A stretch of 64,000 bases of DNA from Thermoanaerobaculia bacterium. GTDB taxonomy: Bacteria; Acidobacteriota; Thermoanaerobaculia; Multivoradales; J023. The stretch is taken from positions 403,313-467,312 of the forward strand of contig JAUIJL010000005.1 in the NCBI GenBank assembly GCA_030431255.1. The letters are read 5' to 3'. The translations under genes and the position numbers were made by a program. Positions 1 through 9,592 of the stretch are shown piece by piece; within the stretch, counting starts at the first letter, position 1; every line of letters begins with the position of its first letter. The notes under the pieces are model-generated. The model was not told where the DNA came from. It was given only the letters and a program-made list of their open reading frames with translations, and made no database searches.

Positions 1-2508
1 ATGCGACACCTTGCCGTTTTTCTGCTGCTCCTCCTATCCCCCAGCTTGCTTGCGGAGCCGAAGGGCCCGCGGATCGACCGCTTTTACGAGGATTGGGCGG
101 CGGCGGCGCGGCCGTTGATGGTGGATGAGGAAGTGGCCGCTTTTGAAGCGCTGACTTCGGACGAGCATCGGGAGCTTTTCATTTGGGAGTTTTGGCGGAC
201 TCGGGGCCTGCGGGCCGACGCGGGGGATGCTGGGCCGGCGGCTCGTTGGGGCGAGCGTTTCTCAGAGGCTCGACGGCGTTTCGAGAAGCTGTCCGGGGAT
301 CGGCCGCAGGCGCTTTTGAAGGTGGGGGTGCCGGATCGGATCTTCGTTTACGGCGGATGCCGCGGGGTGATCCGACCGCTGAGGATCTGGTGGTACAACA
401 GCTGGCAGGCGAGGGAGCTGGCGGGGGAGGAGCGGAAGGGTTTTTATTTGGTGTTCGCCCGGGACTACAACGCCGAGGATGGGCTTTTCGGTCAGTGGAG
501 CCCGGAGGTCGGTATTGGTGCCCTTTCGGAAAATGACGCGCCGTTCAGCCGACGCTCCATTGAGCAGGTGATTCAATATTCCCGTGAGCGCAATTGCTTT
601 CGCACCGGTGAGGACGAAGCGAAGACCTTGCGCAGCGCCTTGACCCACGCGGTGGGGCCCGACACGGTGAGCGCATGGATCGAGCGTCGCGCTCCGGACC
701 CCGCTTGGCTGGAGACCTTCGAGCGCAAGCTGAAGGCCGGGATTTTGAAGCTGCCCACCGACCATGTGGCGGTTGGGTTTCCCGGCCGGGACGGACGCAA
801 GACCGTGGTGCTGGGACGGGTGGAGGTGCCGGTGTCGAAGATCCGGCGGGGCGACGCGGGTCAGCTCTTCGACCGCTTTGTGCTCACCGGCGAGGTCTTG
901 CTGGGGCGACACGTCTCGGATCGCTTCGAGATCGTCTACCACTTGGCCGGGAAGGCGCCGAAAAGCGACACCGTTCAGCTGGATTTCTATCGACGACTGC
1001 GGCCGGCCAAATACATCATGCGCCTGCGCCTCGAGGACGACCACGGCTTGGCTTTGATGCGTCGGGATCTGACCCTGCGGGTGTCGGAATCGAATGAGGA
1101 GCTGAGCCCGGCCGGCAAACGCAAGATGACCGAGCTGACCAAGCGGGAGATCGTCAGCTTGCTGACCTTCCCGAGCATTGAGCTGGTGCCGCCCGGAGAG
1201 AGTCTGGCGGGCAATGTGGACATCGAGACCGTGACCCACGGTGGAAAGATCGCGCGGGTCGATTTCCAGCTCGACGGCGAGACCGCCGGCAGTGATGCGG
1301 AGGCGCCGTTTCAGACCACCCTCGAGCTGGGCGACATCCCGGCCTTGCATCGGGTCACGGCAATCGCTTATTCGGCGGACGGCGAGGAGCTGGCCCGGGA
1401 TCAGCTCCAGCTCGATCCCGCCGAGCGGCCGTTTTCGGTGCAGCTGACCTCGCCCGCCCAGGGTCGGCTGAAGCCCGGCCAGAGCTTCCCGGAGCCGGTG
1501 GACGCCGTGGCCGAGGTGCACGTGCCCAAGGCTAAGCAGCTGAAGCGGTTGGAGATCTACCTCGACGGCCTGCTGTTGGGGTATTTCGACCGACCGCCCT
1601 TCCGAGCCACCCTGCCAAATCCCTTGCCTGACACGGCCAAATTCGTGCGCGCCGTGGCCGAGCTGGAAAGCGGCGGACGGGCCGAGGCCTTGGTGTCCGT
1701 GGGCTCACAGCCCCTGGAGTCCACCAACGTCCGGTGGGTGGAGGTCTACACCACCGTGGAAGACGCCACGGGTCGACCGGTGACGGGTTTGGACGCGGAC
1801 AGCTTCCAGCTCTTTGAGGACGGCGAGCCCCAGGAGCTGACCCGATTTGCCACCGTGGCGGATTTACCGATTCAGGTGGTGTTGGCCATGGACACGTCCG
1901 TTTCCATGCGCGATCGGCTGACCTTCGCCGTCGACAGCGCGCGACGATTCTTCGAAACCGTGCTCACCCCCAAGGATCGCGCGGCGCTGGTGACGTTCAA
2001 TCACGATCTCCGCTTGACCGTGCCCTTCACCGACGAGATCCAACCCCTGCGGCTGGGCTCCAGCGGTTTGGTGCCGTGGGGTGGCACCCGGCTCTACGAC
2101 ACCCTGGTCTACACCGCCGGTTATTTCGGTGGACGCACGGGACGCCGCGCCCTGGTGCTGCTTTCCGATGGCAAGGATGTGGAGAGTGATTTCGCCTTCG
2201 ACCCGGCCATGGATCAGGTGTTGAGGGCCGGGATCGCGGTGTATCCGATCTTGTTGTCGGTCGCCGACGAATCCACTCGCGAGCAGCTGGGTCGGCTCGC
2301 CCAATCGAGCGGCGGACGGGCCTTTTCAATCAGCTCCGTGTCTTCGCTCGATCGGGTCTACGAGCAAATCGAGCAGGATCTGCGGTCCCAATATTTGTTG
2401 GCTTACGGCTCGCCGGAAGGCAAGGGGCGGGGCACGTTTCGTCGCATCGATGTGGAGGTCGATCGTCCGGGTCTGCGCACCCGCTCGATCCGCGGGTATT
2501 ACCCCTGA
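1..2508 (+). CDS. Secreted GWxTD/VWFA-domain protein
   Basis: An 835-aa exported protein. Residues 1-18 form a signal peptide ending LLA, which supports the ATG at base 1 as the true start. Residues about 27-200 resemble the GWxTD domain of Acidobacteriota exported proteins (WEFWRTR, KVGVPDRIFVY). Two Ig-like segments follow, about 395-570. The C-terminal third is a von Willebrand A domain with a complete MIDAS metal site: DTSVS at 631-635, T696 in GGTRLYD, and D723 in SDGKD. The ending matches the VWFA-related family common in Acidobacteriota. The role is probably extracytoplasmic adhesion or protein-protein binding; no ligand can be named. Upstream context lies outside the window. Confidence 0.85.
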   Translation: MRHLAVFLLLLLSPSLLAEPKGPRIDRFYEDWAAAARPLMVDEEVAAFEALTSDEHRELFIWEFWRTRGLRADAGDAGPAARWGERFSEARRRFEKLSGDRPQALLKVGVPDRIFVYGGCRGVIRPLRIWWYNSWQARELAGEERKGFYLVFARDYNAEDGLFGQWSPEVGIGALSENDAPFSRRSIEQVIQYSRERNCFRTGEDEAKTLRSALTHAVGPDTVSAWIERRAPDPAWLETFERKLKAGILKLPTDHVAVGFPGRDGRKTVVLGRVEVPVSKIRRGDAGQLFDRFVLTGEVLLGRHVSDRFEIVYHLAGKAPKSDTVQLDFYRRLRPAKYIMRLRLEDDHGLALMRRDLTLRVSESNEELSPAGKRKMTELTKREIVSLLTFPSIELVPPGESLAGNVDIETVTHGGKIARVDFQLDGETAGSDAEAPFQTTLELGDIPALHRVTAIAYSADGEELARDQLQLDPAERPFSVQLTSPAQGRLKPGQSFPEPVDAVAEVHVPKAKQLKRLEIYLDGLLLGYFDRPPFRATLPNPLPDTAKFVRAVAELESGGRAEALVSVGSQPLESTNVRWVEVYTTVEDATGRPVTGLDADSFQLFEDGEPQELTRFATVADLPIQVVLAMDTSVSMRDRLTFAVDSARRFFETVLTPKDRAALVTFNHDLRLTVPFTDEIQPLRLGSSGLVPWGGTRLYDTLVYTAGYFGGRTGRRALVLLSDGKDVESDFAFDPAMDQVLRAGIAVYPILLSVADESTREQLGRLAQSSGGRAFSISSVSSLDRVYEQIEQDLRSQYLLAYGSPEGKGRGTFRRIDVEVDRPGLRTRSIRGYYP

Positions 2509-2526
2509 GTGGACTGTTCCTCGCGC

Positions 2527-2546
2527 GGGCGGGGCAAGCCCCGCCC
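2527..2546. repeat. Interspersed GC-rich palindrome
   Basis: Arms GGGCGGGG and CCCCGCCC are separated by CAAG, and CCTAC follows. It sits between two convergent genes. A near-identical copy lies at 18676-18700, so this is an interspersed element; it may also act as a transcript-end hairpin. There is no T-tract. Confidence 0.6.
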
Positions 2547-2631
2547 CTACGCCAGAAAAAACCAGCAGGAGCAGTGGCGACGAGCGACGACATGACTCGG
2601 CTCTACCCCTACCAAGAGAAGGCAAGCTTTG

Positions 2632-4020
2632 CTAGCGGACGGCCGATCCCAGCGACCGACGACGTACCGCGCCGGGCACCGGCTCGTCCTCGCGGAAGCT
2701 TTCCACGGCGGTGCGGATCAACTCTTCCACCTCGGGTTCGATGCTGCCGGTGAAGCGATACAAAAAGACGTAGAGCGCCCGATAGGTCTGCACCACGTGC
2801 AAGGCGAGGTAGCGATGATCCGGCCCGGGCGCGAAACGTGACGGCGGCAGCTCGAAAAGCACGTGACGGGCCAGCAGCGGGCCTATTTTGAACTTCTCTT
2901 GACGCAGCACTTTGGACAAGCCGGGGGGTTTCAGGACCTCCCACAGGTGACGCAAACGCCTGGCGGTGCACACCACGGCGGTGTCGCCGCAGCGAAAAGA
3001 GAAGACCGTCGCGGGTTTGCCCGACACTTCCAGGGGCTCGACCCCTGCCGGCAGCAGCATCCGCACCCCGTGCCGATGATTTCGCACCTCGTGGCGGGTG
3101 GCGGTAGCGGTGCGTTCCACGGACACCGGCGAGCGGCGAATCGGCTCGGTGCTTTCTTTGGGAGCGAGGCGAAAAAAGCTCAGCTCATAGAGCTTCCGCC
3201 AGGCTTTGGCCAGCCAAGAGATCGGCCGGACGACGAAGAACATGAACCGGGCCCGGCGCCGCATTTGCTCCATCTCCGCTTGCAGCTCCGGCGACAAGCG
3301 GACCTGCTTGGTGGCTTGCTCTTCCCATCCCGGCGGCGGAGCGCCATCGATTTCCACGCCGTGGAGATCCAAATCTCCCTCGATGGTTTCCAACGCACGG
3401 TGATAGTCGAAGTAGACCCATTGATCCCGATTCCAACCCTCCAGAGTCCCTTCGAGCTTGCCGGTTTCGAGATCGTCGTAGCTGGCGGCGGCCGGTTGGA
3501 CGTCCATCAAGGCGCAGAGCTCTTGGCAGATTTCCTCCTGGAAGGGACTGACCTTCTTCATCGTCGCCGCGATTTGCGGGGCCAGCTCGGGATCCAATCC
3601 CAGCAGCTCGACCATCGACTCGGGATCCAGCGGCGGCCTCTGCTCGCCGGGCACGACCTCGTCGGCAAAGCTTTGGTGATCTCTGGGATCGGAGGAAAAG
3701 GAGCCGGCAAAACCGTGGGCATCGAAGAGGTCGACGCCCCAGACATCGCTGTCGTAGACCCACACGTAGGCCAGCGGTGCCCGCTTGGTTTGAAGCTCGC
3801 GGATCAGGCGCCGTTCCTCGCCCCAATGGCTGAAGTAGATGATGGTCCAGCGATCATTCCAGACCAGAAAGACGCTGCGTTCGGAATCACCGTCCAGGTC
3901 GAAAAGCACCGCTTCCTGGGAACGGCGAAATCCGCGCCCCAAGAGCCAACGCTCCACGGACCGACGCACCTCGGCAGGCCGGCTGCCGGGCAGACAAATG
4001 CTGTTGTAAAAGGCTCCCAT
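2632..4020 (-). CDS. Hypothetical protein
   Basis: A 462-aa protein I do not recognise. It begins MGAFYNSICLPG with no signal peptide. One hydrophobic stretch with aromatics (FMFFVVRPISWLAKAW, about residues 258-273) splits it into two halves. The C-terminal half (SGKPATVFSFRCGD ... HVVQTYRALYVFLYRF) could be a separate alpha/beta domain. An equally long opposite-strand frame covers nearly the same bases. I prefer the minus frame because its composition is protein-like and it lies in tandem with the downstream-oriented kinase gene. It may belong with the kinase at 4183-7923, but the 160-bp gap gives no firm operon evidence. Confidence 0.6.
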   Translation of the reverse strand: MGAFYNSICLPGSRPAEVRRSVERWLLGRGFRRSQEAVLFDLDGDSERSVFLVWNDRWTIIYFSHWGEERRLIRELQTKRAPLAYVWVYDSDVWGVDLFDAHGFAGSFSSDPRDHQSFADEVVPGEQRPPLDPESMVELLGLDPELAPQIAATMKKVSPFQEEICQELCALMDVQPAAASYDDLETGKLEGTLEGWNRDQWVYFDYHRALETIEGDLDLHGVEIDGAPPPGWEEQATKQVRLSPELQAEMEQMRRRARFMFFVVRPISWLAKAWRKLYELSFFRLAPKESTEPIRRSPVSVERTATATRHEVRNHRHGVRMLLPAGVEPLEVSGKPATVFSFRCGDTAVVCTARRLRHLWEVLKPPGLSKVLRQEKFKIGPLLARHVLFELPPSRFAPGPDHRYLALHVVQTYRALYVFLYRFTGSIEPEVEELIRTAVESFREDEPVPGAVRRRSLGSAVR

Positions 4021-4182
4021 GCTCTCCCGCGCGCGAAGGGCTCCAGCCCGGAAAATAGACGAGACTCGGACTCACGACTGAGACCACAAGCTGTTCGAGG
4101 TTCGGTCCATCATTGTATGGGATCCCAGCCCCCACGTCTCACAGAGGAGATAACCGGAACGGTGAAAATCGTATTCCGAGGC

Positions 4183-7100
4183 TCAGCGAGCCCAATAACC
4201 GGGAGAGAGCATAAAGGCGAAGCGGTCGGGACGGGCGATGCCGGCGCCTAGCATGACTTGATCCGCGGCCTCGATTTCCCGCGCCAGGCCTTGGACCAAC
4301 GCCCGGTGACGCTGGACCGCGGCGGCGTGAATGACCATGTCCGCGGACTCGAACGCGGCCTCGGCGACTGCCAGCGCTTCCAAGGCCGAATCCGACTCAC
4401 CGCGCAACGACGCCACCCCCGCCCGCAGGGCCGAAGCCAGGGCCAGGGGCCAGGCCGTTCCCATGCGATCCAGGCGGCGAGCATCCGCGCTCGCTTGCTT
4501 CAGCAGCGGTCGCATGTCCGCGAGACGGCCCTCTGCCTGCAGCTCACCCGCGGCCGCCAGGGCACAGCGACCGCGCAAATCGTGGCTCTGCACCCACACC
4601 ATCTCGATCCGCTGAATCATCGACTCCGTCAGCTCGGGCCAACGGGTTTGGATCCGCGCCCAGGCCTCCGCTCCCTTGCCGCGGTAGAGCGACACTTGGG
4701 ATTGGGCGATCAAATGACCGAAGTGCTGATAATGAAAGCCCTGCTGCGACCAAGTCTCCGACCCGATCTCCGCCGCGCCCGCGGCGTCCGACGGTCGATC
4801 CTCGACCAAGTCTTTGATGCTCTCCACCCACTGGTGCAGGTGGGTTTCCAGGTAGAGATCCTCCTGCTCGCGCGCCCGTTCCAACAACGTCGGTAGCTCG
4901 AGGAAAAGGTCGCTCCAGCGGCCGAGGTTGAGCAGCGCCACGGCCCGGAATTGACGCACCGTATCCAGCTCCCAAGTGACCCCACGCCGGTTCTCCCTCA
5001 GGTGCATCTCCGCCCGCGAAAGACGCCGTTGGGCGTCGCGCCACTCGCCTTTGGAGCACGCCAACATGCCGGCCGCCATTTCGGTCAGGCTGGAGGCATA
5101 TCGCCCTTCCACCTTGCCGGCCAGCTCGCGGGCTCGCTCGAGGGCCGCGCGATCGTCCGCTCCCTCCATGGAGCCGAAGAAGACCTCCAGGGCCAGGCCC
5201 CGCGCCACCCGTTGGGGCTCCCCCACTTCCAGAGCCAGCCAAAGATGGCGGACATGGAATTCCGACGCCCGCAGCACATCGACCAAACAAAGCCCGATCA
5301 CCACCGACCAACAAACGTCGATACGACGCAACATGGCCGGATCGACCTCGTGCTCCGCCTTCTCCTCGAAGTCGAAGCCGCGCAAACGCAAACGGAGGCG
5401 CCACCACCACAGGCTCAAAAGGGACCGCCAAGGGCGTGGCTCAAGCTCCAGGTCTACGGTCCGTAAGACATGGCGCAGCACCGCTAGGCCCCGGTCGATA
5501 TGGCCGCTGATCAACAGCTTCTCCGCCGCAGACCGTTGGGCTTCCAAGGGATCCACAATGCCCGAGCCGACCGCCGCCAAGAGGGTCTCGGCGGCGTCGC
5601 GGCTTCGACCGGCGTTACCCAAGGCTTCTCCGAGTCGAACCTGGAGATCACTGCGGTGCTGAGGATCCGCCGGCCCCAGCTCTAAGGCCAGCTCGTAGAG
5701 ACGGGCGGCGCGATCGAACGCCAGGGCCTCCACCGCCCGTTCCGCCGCGGATACCGCGTAGCGGCAAGCCCTTTGGATCTCTTCCGTGGCTTGGAAATGC
5801 ATCGCCAGGGTTTCCGGGTCCGCTTGGCCGGAGGACTCCAGCGCCTCCGCCAACCGGCCGTGCAAGGAGCGCAGCCGATCGACGTCCATCAGCTCGGTCA
5901 AGGCCTCGCGGATGCGATCGTGGTACGTCTCGACCTCTTGGTCGTCGGAATCCAACAGACGCACCATACGCTCTTGACGCAGCTCCGAAACCGCTGAAAT
6001 GCCGCCGCTTTCCAATCCGGCGGCTTGGCGCGCGATCTCTAAAGCCAGGGGCTGACCCGCGACTGCCACGATCTCCAACAACGCTTTGGCCGCCGGTGAC
6101 AGCAGATCCACCCTGGCGCGAATCAAATCATTGACCTTGGATTCCGAATCGCCCCCGCGCTCGGATCCGCTGTGCTCGACATCCGCCGAAGCCTGCTTCT
6201 CCGTCGCCCGCGCCAGCTCCGAAAGAAAAAGCGGGCTGCCTTCGGCGTCGGACAGCAGCGCGTCGGCCTGGGAATCCTCAATGCCGCCGAGATGTTGAAC
6301 CAGCTCGCGGGCTTCGAGCCGGGACAGCTCACCGAGCTGGATCTCACGCATGTCGACACCGCGCCAGGCAAAGGCTTGGCGCTGCTCGGAAAGCGCTCGC
6401 AGGAAGGTGCTGTTGTGCTCGTTTTCACTCCGATAACAGCCGATCAAAAGCAACGGCAGGGTGTCGGCGGTCTTGAGCAGCTCGTCGAGCAACATGGCGC
6501 TGTCCAAATCTCCCCATTGGAGATCGTCGATCACCAACACCACGGTGCGCCGCACCGCCAGCCTCGCCAGCAGCTCGCGGAGGGCGGCGAAGGCCCGGCG
6601 ACGCAAGACCTGCGGCTCCACCAGATGACTCTCGCGGGTGCTGGGTGCCCGCGCCACGGACGGCACCCGCGCCAGCACCGGAAACAGCCGCGCCAATGCC
6701 GTCATGTGGGTGGGCAAAAGGACCTCGACCTCTTGGGTCGGCAGGCTCATGAGGAATTTGGACAGGGCGTCGATCAGGCTGTCGATCGCTTTGTAGGGCA
6801 CGGACTCCTGCACATAGCAACGGCCGGACAACACCACGGCCTGGGGATCGCGCTCGACGACACGCTCCGTAAACCGCGCCGCCAGGGCGGATTTACCCAT
6901 GCCGGAAGGGCCTCGAATCGTCACCACCACGGCCTTCTCGCGGCTTGCCTCCAAGGCCGCGTCGAGCTCGGCCAGGGGTTGCTGCCGACCGACGAAGGGG
7001 GTCTCGATCTCGACCGCCTTGAAGCTCGACGTGGCGGTTAGGCGGCCCTCGAGAATCGACAACGCTTCCGGGCCGGTGAGCCGATCGCTCGGCTCGGTTT

Positions 7101-7923
7101 CCAAAAACCCGAGACAAACCTGCTCGAGGTCTTCCGGCACCTCCGGCATCCGGCTGCGGATCGCGTCCGGGGCGATGCCTTCCTGCTTCTGGGTCAGGAC
7201 CTTGATCAAAGAGCCTTGGAAGGGCAGCTCCCCCAACAACGCCTGATAGAGCATGACGCCGACGCTGTACCAATCGCTGCTCGGATTGCCCACTCGGCCA
7301 TTGGCTTGCTCGGGAGACATGTAGGCCGGCGTGCCGACCATCTGTTGCTCGACTTCCGGAAGGGGTCCTTGGGTCAGCTCCGCCACCAACCCGAAGTCCA
7401 AGAGCTTGGCCCGGTCCTCCGGTGTGACCAACACATTCGGCGGTTTGATGTCCCGATGCACCTTGCCGTGCTGGTGCACGGTCTGCAGACCCTTGGCCAG
7501 CTGGGCGGTGACTGAGCGCACCCGGTCGAAGTCGGGCCGCTCGCCGGGCTCGAGCCCGTGGCGCAAGGCCTCGTCGAAGGGTGCTCCGGGGATCAGCTCC
7601 ATGGAGAAGAACCACAGCTCGTCGTGGTTCATCAGCTCATAGAAGGCCACCAAATTGGGATGCCGAATATCCGCAAGGGAACGGAAATCCTTCTTGAAAC
7701 GATAGAGCGCGTCCGCCTCGGCCAAACGCAGGACCTTGAGCGCCACCAAGGCATTCTCGCGCCGATCATAGGCTTCGTAGACAACACCAAAAGCGCCCGC
7801 GCCCAGGCGTTTTTGGATCAGGAACCGATCGGTGCCGAGGAAGTGATCGGCGTCCGAGACGATCCGAGGCTCGGACCCTGTGCCTGGCGTCGCTTGAACC
7901 GTGCTAATGAGAGGCTCTCCCAT
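4183..7923 (-). CDS. Ser/Thr protein kinase fused to AAA ATPase and TPR region
   Basis: A 1246-aa cytoplasmic signalling protein of PknK/AcoK-like layout. The N-terminal kinase spans about 33-293: glycine loop GAGAFG 41-46, Lys63, HRDIK with D159, DFG 176-178, and the activation-segment motif GTPAYMSPEQ. From 310 a STAND/AAA-type ATPase follows, with VGR at 311, Walker A GPSGMGKS 338-345 and Walker B VVLVIDDLQW (D466, D467). Residues from about 700 to the end are helical and TPR-like, typical of ligand- or partner-sensing arms. There is no transmembrane segment. The start is supported by GGGAG five bases upstream of ATG. In this family the kinase usually regulates a transcription factor or metabolic enzyme; the target here is unknown. 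Confidence 0.9.
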   Translation of the reverse strand: MGEPLISTVQATPGTGSEPRIVSDADHFLGTDRFLIQKRLGAGAFGVVYEAYDRRENALVALKVLRLAEADALYRFKKDFRSLADIRHPNLVAFYELMNHDELWFFSMELIPGAPFDEALRHGLEPGERPDFDRVRSVTAQLAKGLQTVHQHGKVHRDIKPPNVLVTPEDRAKLLDFGLVAELTQGPLPEVEQQMVGTPAYMSPEQANGRVGNPSSDWYSVGVMLYQALLGELPFQGSLIKVLTQKQEGIAPDAIRSRMPEVPEDLEQVCLGFLETEPSDRLTGPEALSILEGRLTATSSFKAVEIETPFVGRQQPLAELDAALEASREKAVVVTIRGPSGMGKSALAARFTERVVERDPQAVVLSGRCYVQESVPYKAIDSLIDALSKFLMSLPTQEVEVLLPTHMTALARLFPVLARVPSVARAPSTRESHLVEPQVLRRRAFAALRELLARLAVRRTVVLVIDDLQWGDLDSAMLLDELLKTADTLPLLLIGCYRSENEHNSTFLRALSEQRQAFAWRGVDMREIQLGELSRLEARELVQHLGGIEDSQADALLSDAEGSPLFLSELARATEKQASADVEHSGSERGGDSESKVNDLIRARVDLLSPAAKALLEIVAVAGQPLALEIARQAAGLESGGISAVSELRQERMVRLLDSDDQEVETYHDRIREALTELMDVDRLRSLHGRLAEALESSGQADPETLAMHFQATEEIQRACRYAVSAAERAVEALAFDRAARLYELALELGPADPQHRSDLQVRLGEALGNAGRSRDAAETLLAAVGSGIVDPLEAQRSAAEKLLISGHIDRGLAVLRHVLRTVDLELEPRPWRSLLSLWWWRLRLRLRGFDFEEKAEHEVDPAMLRRIDVCWSVVIGLCLVDVLRASEFHVRHLWLALEVGEPQRVARGLALEVFFGSMEGADDRAALERARELAGKVEGRYASSLTEMAAGMLACSKGEWRDAQRRLSRAEMHLRENRRGVTWELDTVRQFRAVALLNLGRWSDLFLELPTLLERAREQEDLYLETHLHQWVESIKDLVEDRPSDAAGAAEIGSETWSQQGFHYQHFGHLIAQSQVSLYRGKGAEAWARIQTRWPELTESMIQRIEMVWVQSHDLRGRCALAAAGELQAEGRLADMRPLLKQASADARRLDRMGTAWPLALASALRAGVASLRGESDSALEALAVAEAAFESADMVIHAAAVQRHRALVQGLAREIEAADQVMLGAGIARPDRFAFMLSPGYWAR

Positions 7924-8127
7924 CGTTGCTCCCCAGAAGGGCGCTGTTGAAGCAGTGGAAAAAACGAAAAAATAACAATGACTCTAGTGATACGGATCAA
8001 ACTACACAGAGTTTAAGCAGATTCAACCAAACAACCCCGCCTGGACGCGGCTCGTCCCAACGGGTTTGGCCGTTTCGTCCCAGCGGGGCTGGTCCCTGTG
8101 AGGCAGGAGACTCTCAGCTTACCGACT

Positions 8128-8181
8128 CGCGAATCGATCCGCTCCCCGGGCGGCGGATCCTTGGGATCGGATCGATTCGCG
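8128..8181. repeat. 14-bp inverted repeat
   Basis: CGCGAATCGATCCG at 8128-8141 is the exact reverse complement of CGGATCGATTCGCG at 8168-8181, with a 26-base spacer containing CCCCGGG. It could be a cruciform, a protein-binding site or the remnant of a small mobile element end. No T-tract follows. Confidence 0.6.
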
Positions 8182-8229
8182 GCGGTTTTCCCATGTCCGC
8201 TGTCCAGACCTGATGGTTTGCCTAGGTCC

Positions 8230-8259
8230 AGCTGAGAACAAGCTGAGAACATGTTCTCA
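8230..8259. promoter_or_regulatory. Palindromic operator-like site with tandem half
   Basis: TGAGAACATGTTCTCA (8244-8259) is a perfect 16-bp palindrome. Its left part extends to an 11-bp direct repeat AGCTGAGAACA at 8230-8240 and 8241-8251. This is the form of a repressor site with an extra half-site. The core GAACATGTTC has 2-bp spacing, so it is not the usual GAAC-N4-GTTC LexA box. The binding protein is unknown. Confidence 0.5.
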
Positions 8260-8272
8260 ACAGCTGATCCAA

Positions 8273-8295
8273 TAGTGGACCAAAATGGTCCACTA
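8273..8295. promoter_or_regulatory. Palindromic operator-like site TAGTGGACC-N5-GGTCCACTA
   Basis: Nine-base perfect arms (8273-8281 and 8287-8295) flank AAAAT. The last base overlaps an ATG that opens a short frame with no recognisable product. It lies 13 bases from the previous palindrome, so the two may form one regulatory region. The nearest downstream gene is the TonB protein at 8705, about 400 bases away. Confidence 0.45.
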
Positions 8296-8345
8296 TGTCA
8301 AATCCCTTGCTTCGTATCCTCTCGACGATTTCATCAAGGCGGCTT

Positions 8346-8389
8346 CCAGCCGGACGACCTCCAGCGGGACGACCTCCAGCGGGACACCT
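8346..8389. repeat. 15-bp tandem repeat, three copies
   Basis: The unit CCAGCGGGACGACCT starts at 8346, 8361 and 8376; the first copy differs by one base and the last is shortened. In one frame it would encode DDLQR units. No convincing gene surrounds it. It belongs to the 15-bp tandem repeats seen elsewhere in the window. Confidence 0.7.
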
Positions 8390-8704
8390 TGACCTTTATG
8401 GAGGTCGGTCCCTTCGGCGCCCGGCGATCACCAACGTGCCCAGCACCCGCGCTCAGTGCTCGCTTTGGTGGTGCGGGCCCAAAAAAGGTCGAGCTCGGGC
8501 TTACTTTCTAGTCTTCTTCCGGTGTTCCACGGCGCCTCGGGACCAATCGTCCCGGAAAAGGGACCCCGGGCACATCCGGCAAGAATGTTGCACGCGAACC
8601 TCTGATAGGGTCCACGAAGCGATGGGCCCTGGAGTCGGTCTCGGTGTCAATCGGCTGATGTCGAGCCGAGACCGCCGACGCTCCTTCGACCCGAGGTCCA
8701 GACC

Positions 8705-9571
8705 ATGCCAGGAAGCCTTTCGACCCTGACACGCAATATGAGCGCCGAACCGAGCTTAGACGCCATCCCTCCATCCCCGCTCCATAGTGGACGGGCGTCC
8801 ATGCCGAAAGGGCCCGAGCCCCAACCCCCCGACTCCGACGAGCCGACCGAGCCGGCGAGCCTGAGCTCTGCGGAGCTGATCCTCGCCCAGCTCGAAAGCA
8901 GCCGGCTCAACGACCGTCGGCGCTTCCGGGTGGCGGCTATTTGCGCCCTGATTTTTCACCTCGCGCTCTTCTTCGTCACGTTCCCCAACGCTCGACGGGA
9001 AGCGAAATTCGTCGGCAAGCCGGGCAAGGTCTTCGTCATGAAACAGGCGCGTTTCAAGAAGCCGCCTGCCAAAGCGGCACCTACCAAACAAGAGATCCCT
9101 AAGAAGAAAGCGAAGAAGATCCCGATTCCCGATCCCACTCCGGACGAGCCCGAGCCCATTGTGGAAGAGGAGATCGAGATCCCGGATCTCGAGCCCACCA
9201 ATCTCGACGAGGTGGTCTTCGGCATCCCGGACGCCCCACCCTCGGACGGCGGCCAATTCGGGACGGGACGCTACACCGGTGACGCCCTGGAAATTGGTGA
9301 CGGGGTGCCCAAACCCGTGGCGATCTCCAAACCGCAGCCCCTTTACACCGAGGAAGCCCGCCAAAGACGCATTCAAGGCGTGGTGATTCTGCAAGGCATC
9401 GTCGACGAAGAGGGCAATGTGCGAAATCTCAAGGTGGTCAAAGGGCTACCCTTCGGCCTGGACCAAAAGGCGATCGAAGGGGTCTATCAGTGGAAGTTCA
9501 AACCCTCTATTCACGAGGGCAAACCGGTGGCGGTGCACTTCTACTTCACGGTCAACTATTGGTTGCAGTAG
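8705..9571 (+). CDS. TonB-family energy transducer
   Basis: A 288-aa inner-membrane protein that would pass proton-motive energy to outer-membrane receptors. One transmembrane helix (AAICALIFHLALFFVTF) lies near residues 82-98, after an unusually long cytoplasmic N-terminus. A Lys/Pro then Glu/Pro-rich periplasmic spanner follows (about 115-170). The C-terminal TonB domain includes YTEEARQRRIQGVVILQG and ends with a hydrophobic beta strand, YFTVNYWLQ. The ATG at 8705 is preceded by GAGG; a second ATG at 8739 is possible. The gene stands alone, with its own terminator and no exbB/exbD beside it. Receptors at 18808-21390 and 53750-56326 are candidate partners. Confidence 0.9.
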   Translation: MPGSLSTLTRNMSAEPSLDAIPPSPLHSGRASMPKGPEPQPPDSDEPTEPASLSSAELILAQLESSRLNDRRRFRVAAICALIFHLALFFVTFPNARREAKFVGKPGKVFVMKQARFKKPPAKAAPTKQEIPKKKAKKIPIPDPTPDEPEPIVEEEIEIPDLEPTNLDEVVFGIPDAPPSDGGQFGTGRYTGDALEIGDGVPKPVAISKPQPLYTEEARQRRIQGVVILQGIVDEEGNVRNLKVVKGLPFGLDQKAIEGVYQWKFKPSIHEGKPVAVHFYFTVNYWLQ

Positions 9572-9592
9572 CCCACGCACCCCGAGCCATAC

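Larger units (their letters stand above)
7924..8704. other. Gene-free stretch rich in palindromes
   Basis: About 780 bases between the divergent kinase and TonB genes. Short open frames exist, but none has a recognisable product. The stretch holds a 14-bp inverted repeat, a 16-bp perfect palindrome with a tandem half copy, a 9-bp-arm palindrome and a 15-bp triple repeat, each listed separately. Confidence 0.6.

Noticed and set aside
2863-4251. 462-aa plus-strand open frame of the same length as the minus-strand gene it overlaps
   Set aside because: It lacks a convincing start and has a His/Gln/Gly/Arg-heavy composition typical of antisense shadow frames in GC-rich DNA.
8244-8259. LexA/SOS box
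   Set aside because: GAAC and GTTC are spaced by 2 bases instead of 4, and no SOS gene is adjacent.
8251-8511. Possible pentapeptide-repeat protein (DDLQR units)
   Set aside because: Only two to three units, all from a 15-bp tandem repeat; no further pentapeptide pattern.
8295-8729. 144-aa frame starting at the TAGTGGACC palindrome
   Set aside because: No family resemblance, low-complexity repeats at the start, and it overlaps the TonB gene.
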